Below are positions 7,381-9,557 of a stretch of DNA of 9,557 nucleotides, piece by piece. The DNA comes from Bacteroidia bacterium (GTDB lineage Bacteria > Bacteroidota > Bacteroidia > Bacteroidales > Dysgonomonadaceae). Made by a program: the position numbers and the translations under genes. The first letter of the stretch is position 1; each line of letters starts with the position of its first letter. Location of the stretch: positions 1-9,557 of the forward strand of contig JAUNRY010000067.1 in the NCBI GenBank assembly GCA_030539475.1, read 5' to 3'. Under the pieces are notes generated by a model. The model worked only from the letters and a program-made list of their open reading frames with translations. It searched no databases and was not told where the DNA came from.

Positions 7381-7382
7381 AT

Positions 7383-8876
7383 TTACTCTACGCCCTTTGC
7401 CCACCGCTCTGCTCCGAACGCCTCGTGCATCGCTTTAGCCGCTTTTCGGCCATCGCCCATGGCGAGAATAACGGTTGCTCCTCCGCGAACGATATCGCCT
7501 CCGGCGAAAATGGTTTCGTCGGCGGTTTGCATGGTGTCGGCATTCACAACCACTGTTCCCCACGATGTAATTTCCAATCCTGTAAAGGTGGATGGGATTA
7601 GTGGATTGGGCGATACGCCCACGCTCACAATAACTTCATCCACATCCACCCAAACTGTGTCGCCCTCAATTGCCACCGGTTTTCTTCTTCCGGAGGAATC
7701 GGGTTCGGCCAGTTTCATTCGTTGCAGCAACATGCGCTGAACGCGTCCGCGATCGTCGCCTTCGTAGCGAAGCGGATTGTGGAGCGTGTAGAAATCAATG
7801 CCTTCTTCTTTGGCATGTTTCACCTCTTCCACGCGTGCGGGCATTTCTTCTTCGGAACGGCGGTAAACAATCATGGCTTTTTCGGCGCCCAGCCGGCGGG
7901 CGGTTCTCACGGCATCCATGGCCGTGTTTCCTCCGCCGATAACCGCCACGCGTTTTCCCATTTGCACGGGTGTGTCGCTTTCGGGGTCGGCGGCCTGCAT
8001 CAGGTTTACACGTGTGAGGTATTCGTTGCACGACATTACACCGTTGAGGTTTTCGCCCGGAATGTTCATGAAATTCGGCAATCCGGCTCCGCTGCCAATG
8101 AAAATGCCTTTGTAGCCTTCGGCTTTCAGATCTTCCTGCGAAATGGTTTTGCCGATAATGGTGTTGGTGATAAATTTCACGCCCATTTGTTTCAGAACGT
8201 CTATTTCCTCATCCACAATATCGTTGGGTAGGCGAAATTCGGGAATCCCGTAGCGGAGAACGCCGCCCAGCTCGTGCAAGGCTTCAAAAACCGTAACGTC
8301 GTAACCCAGCTTAATCATATCGCCGGCGAAAGCCAGGCCGGCCGGCCCGGATCCTACGGCGGCAATCTTGATTCCGTTTGCGGGAGCAATTTCGGGAATG
8401 GAGATAGAGCCGCTCTCGCGCTCGAAATCGGCCGCGAACCGCTCTAAATGCCCGATGGCTACGGGGTCTTTTTTGAGTTTCAGCGTGTAGAAACACTGGC
8501 TTTCGCACTGGCGTTCCTGCGGACAAACTCTCCCGCAAACGGCAGGCAAGGCGCTGGTTTCTTTCAGGGCTTTTGCCGCTTCCTGAATTTCTCCGCGTTC
8601 GATATTCTTGATGAATTTTGGGATATTTATTTCCACCGGACAGCCTGTAATGCAAGTAGGATTCACGCAATCCAGGCAACGTTGCGCTTCTGAGCGCGCT
8701 TGTTCGGGTGTAAGTCCCAGATTCACTTCGTCGTATGTGCGGCTTCTTATCTCCGCATCCACTTCCGGCATTTTTACCCGCGGGATGTCGGTTCTTTCTT
8801 TGTTTTTTATCGTTTTGCGTAGTTCTTCGCGCCATGGTTTTGCGCGTTCTTCTTGTAAATATTGGGGTGTTGACAT
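7383..8876 (-). CDS. gltA: NADPH-dependent glutamate synthase small-subunit-like protein / NfnB (SudA) large subunit
   Basis: 497-residue iron-sulfur flavoprotein. The N-terminal domain has two four-cysteine sets for [4Fe-4S] clusters: C67, C70, C75, C79 (CLDCVNPTCITGCP) and C114, C118, C124, C128 (CGRVCPQERQCESQC). The FAD-binding glycine motif VGSGPAG is at 174-180 with ELGGVLRYGIPEFRLP following; the NADPH-binding motif VIGGGNTAMDA is at 312-322 with YRRSEEEMPAR; the closing FAD motif FAGGDIVRG is near 457-465. Such proteins are commonly annotated glutamate synthase (NADPH) of the TIGR01316 type, but no GltB-like large subunit is here. The neighbour is an NfnA/SudB-type FAD/NAD protein, so the better reading is the NADP-handling subunit of electron-bifurcating transhydrogenase NfnAB, cytoplasmic. 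A role as sulfide dehydrogenase (SudAB) is the other option. The N-terminus carries about 60 residues before the first cysteine, typical for Bacteroidota versions. ATG 8876 lacks a clear Shine-Dalgarno. Confidence 0.9.
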   Translation of the reverse strand: MSTPQYLQEERAKPWREELRKTIKNKERTDIPRVKMPEVDAEIRSRTYDEVNLGLTPEQARSEAQRCLDCVNPTCITGCPVEINIPKFIKNIERGEIQEAAKALKETSALPAVCGRVCPQERQCESQCFYTLKLKKDPVAIGHLERFAADFERESGSISIPEIAPANGIKIAAVGSGPAGLAFAGDMIKLGYDVTVFEALHELGGVLRYGIPEFRLPNDIVDEEIDVLKQMGVKFITNTIIGKTISQEDLKAEGYKGIFIGSGAGLPNFMNIPGENLNGVMSCNEYLTRVNLMQAADPESDTPVQMGKRVAVIGGGNTAMDAVRTARRLGAEKAMIVYRRSEEEMPARVEEVKHAKEEGIDFYTLHNPLRYEGDDRGRVQRMLLQRMKLAEPDSSGRRKPVAIEGDTVWVDVDEVIVSVGVSPNPLIPSTFTGLEITSWGTVVVNADTMQTADETIFAGGDIVRGGATVILAMGDGRKAAKAMHEAFGAERWAKGVE

Positions 8877-8886
8877 TTATCTCTTG

Positions 8887-8921
8887 TCTAAAATCGTAAA
8901 TCTAAAATCTAAAATCGTAAA
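8887..8921. repeat. Five tandem 7-bp repeats between the two nfn-type genes
   Basis: Read on the plus strand, the units are TCTAAAA, TCGTAAA, TCTAAAA, TCTAAAA, TCGTAAA, in perfect 7-base register. Read in the direction of transcription they are TTTACGA, TTTTAGA, TTTTAGA, TTTACGA, TTTTAGA, beginning at the base after the stop codon of the upstream gene. The two unit types differ at two adjacent bases. One consequence is a 15-base direct repeat (TCTAAAATCGTAAAT at 8887 and 8908). The array fills 35 of the 45 intergenic bases. I recall related heptamers in other Bacteroidota intergenic regions; this was not checked. Confidence 0.85.
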
Positions 8922-9557
8922 TTAATTGTATGCTCTTAACCGCATCAACATTTCATCGAAATTCACCTGATGAGCGTCAAACTCCGGCCCGTCAACACAC
9001 ACAAATTTGGTTTGTCCGCCCACGGTAACGCGGCAGGCTCCGCACATTCCGGTTCCGTCTACCATAATGGTGTTGAGCGATGCTACGGTGGGCACGTTGT
9101 ATTTTTTTGTCAATTCCGAAACGAATTTCATCATGATGGCCGGGCCGATGGTTACGCACAAATCCACCTGTTCGCGCTGAATCACTTGCTCTACTCCGGC
9201 CGTTATCAATCCTTTTTGTCCGTATGAGCCGTCATCGGTCATGATTATCACTTCATCCGAAAATTTCCGAACCTCGTCTTCCAATATCACTAAATCTTTG
9301 TTTCGGGCGGCGAGAACGGTTATCACTTTGTTGCCCGCGTTTTTCATCGCTTCAATTATGGGAAGCATGGGTGCCACGCCCACGCCGCCGCCGGCACACA
9401 GTACCGTGCCGAATTTTTCGATGTGCGTAGCTTTTCCGAGGGGGCCGACCAAATCGGTGATGTACTCGCCAGCTTCGAGCTGACAAACTTTTTCCGATGA
9501 TTTTCCCACGCGTTGGATAACGAGCGTGATGGTTCCTTTCACCGGATCGGAGGTTGC
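8922..9557 (-). CDS. Sulfide/dihydroorotate dehydrogenase-like FAD/NAD-binding protein (NfnA/SudB small subunit), 5' end outside window
   Basis: 211 residues are visible. The reading frame is open through the right edge (ATSDPVKGTITLVIQ...), so the in-frame GTG at 9542 is not the true start; about 60-70 N-terminal residues with the FAD-binding motif should lie beyond. It resembles PyrK-type ferredoxin-NADP reductase family proteins: GPLGKATHIEKFGTVLCAGG leads into the nucleotide-binding loop GGGVGVAPML. Near the C-terminus are Asp167, Cys172, Cys175 and Cys187 (visible numbering) in VDGTGMCGACRVTVGGQ followed by KFVC. One Asp plus three Cys is the known unusual [2Fe-2S] ligand set of NfnA, and the first PyrK Cys is absent. 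The protein would bind NADH and FAD and feed electrons to the partner encoded 45 bases downstream. Stop codon TAA is at 8924-8922. SudB of sulfide dehydrogenase is essentially the same family, so substrate naming stays open. Confidence 0.88.
   Translation of the reverse strand, partial: ATSDPVKGTITLVIQRVGKSSEKVCQLEAGEYITDLVGPLGKATHIEKFGTVLCAGGGVGVAPMLPIIEAMKNAGNKVITVLAARNKDLVILEDEVRKFSDEVIIMTDDGSYGQKGLITAGVEQVIQREQVDLCVTIGPAIMMKFVSELTKKYNVPTVASLNTIMVDGTGMCGACRVTVGGQTKFVCVDGPEFDAHQVNFDEMLMRLRAYN

Noticed and set aside
7722..8231. 169-residue plus-strand frame within the GltD-like gene
   Set aside because: Opposite strand to a conserved flavoprotein; its composition mirrors that gene's codons and no domain is seen.
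8887..8921. Heptamer array as a CRISPR
   Set aside because: Units are 7 bases with no spacers, far below CRISPR repeat and spacer lengths.
9540..9542. GTG as the true start of the NfnA-like protein
   Set aside because: The frame is open to the window edge, the visible part starts in mid-domain, and the family has an additional N-terminal FAD-binding segment, so the start lies outside.

Overview
The window looks like a chromosomal segment of a member of the Bacteroidota, most likely the order Bacteroidales. Four things support this: a fimbrillin-like (Mfa1/FimA-type) lipoprotein, start sites mostly without Shine-Dalgarno sequences, short AT-rich intergenic gaps, and a TAnnTTTG promoter element. 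I see no phage, insertion sequence, CRISPR array, tRNA or rRNA.

Layout from left to right. Positions 1-85 are a GC-richer edge that may be the end or start of a gene cut by the window; its frame cannot be settled. Positions 86-205 are AT-rich, with a 7+4+7 dyad and a short hairpin, ahead of a lipoprotein gene (206-1504). That gene fuses a fimbrillin-like domain to a C-terminal domain resembling DUF6359. Next is a 41-residue lysine-rich four-cysteine protein (1548-1673) that the ORF list does not contain. Its start codon lies in the loop of a 14-bp stem. A strong intrinsic terminator (1678-1708) closes this block.

Positions 1834-7366 hold a complete three-gene tripartite efflux operon on the plus strand: periplasmic adaptor, HAE1-type RND pump and TolC-like outer-membrane channel. 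The gaps are 6 and 37 bp. A likely promoter element is at 1807-1814. Together these would export hydrophobic or amphiphilic compounds across both membranes using the proton gradient. No regulator gene is adjacent in the window.

The right part is on the minus strand, convergent with the efflux operon across 16 bp that hold a perfect 14-bp palindrome. It encodes a GltD-like iron-sulfur flavoprotein (8876-7383) and, transcribed before it, the FAD/NAD-binding partner (9557-8922, 5' end outside the window). The pair matches NfnAB (also called SudAB, often annotated glutamate synthase small chain), an electron-bifurcating NADH/ferredoxin:NADP+ oxidoreductase. The 45-bp gap between them carries five tandem 7-bp repeats.

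The large genes are ordinary for this group. I found no convincing undescribed multi-gene system. The least routine items are the small cysteine protein with its looped start codon, the heptamer array, and the orphan fimbrillin-DUF6359-like fusion.
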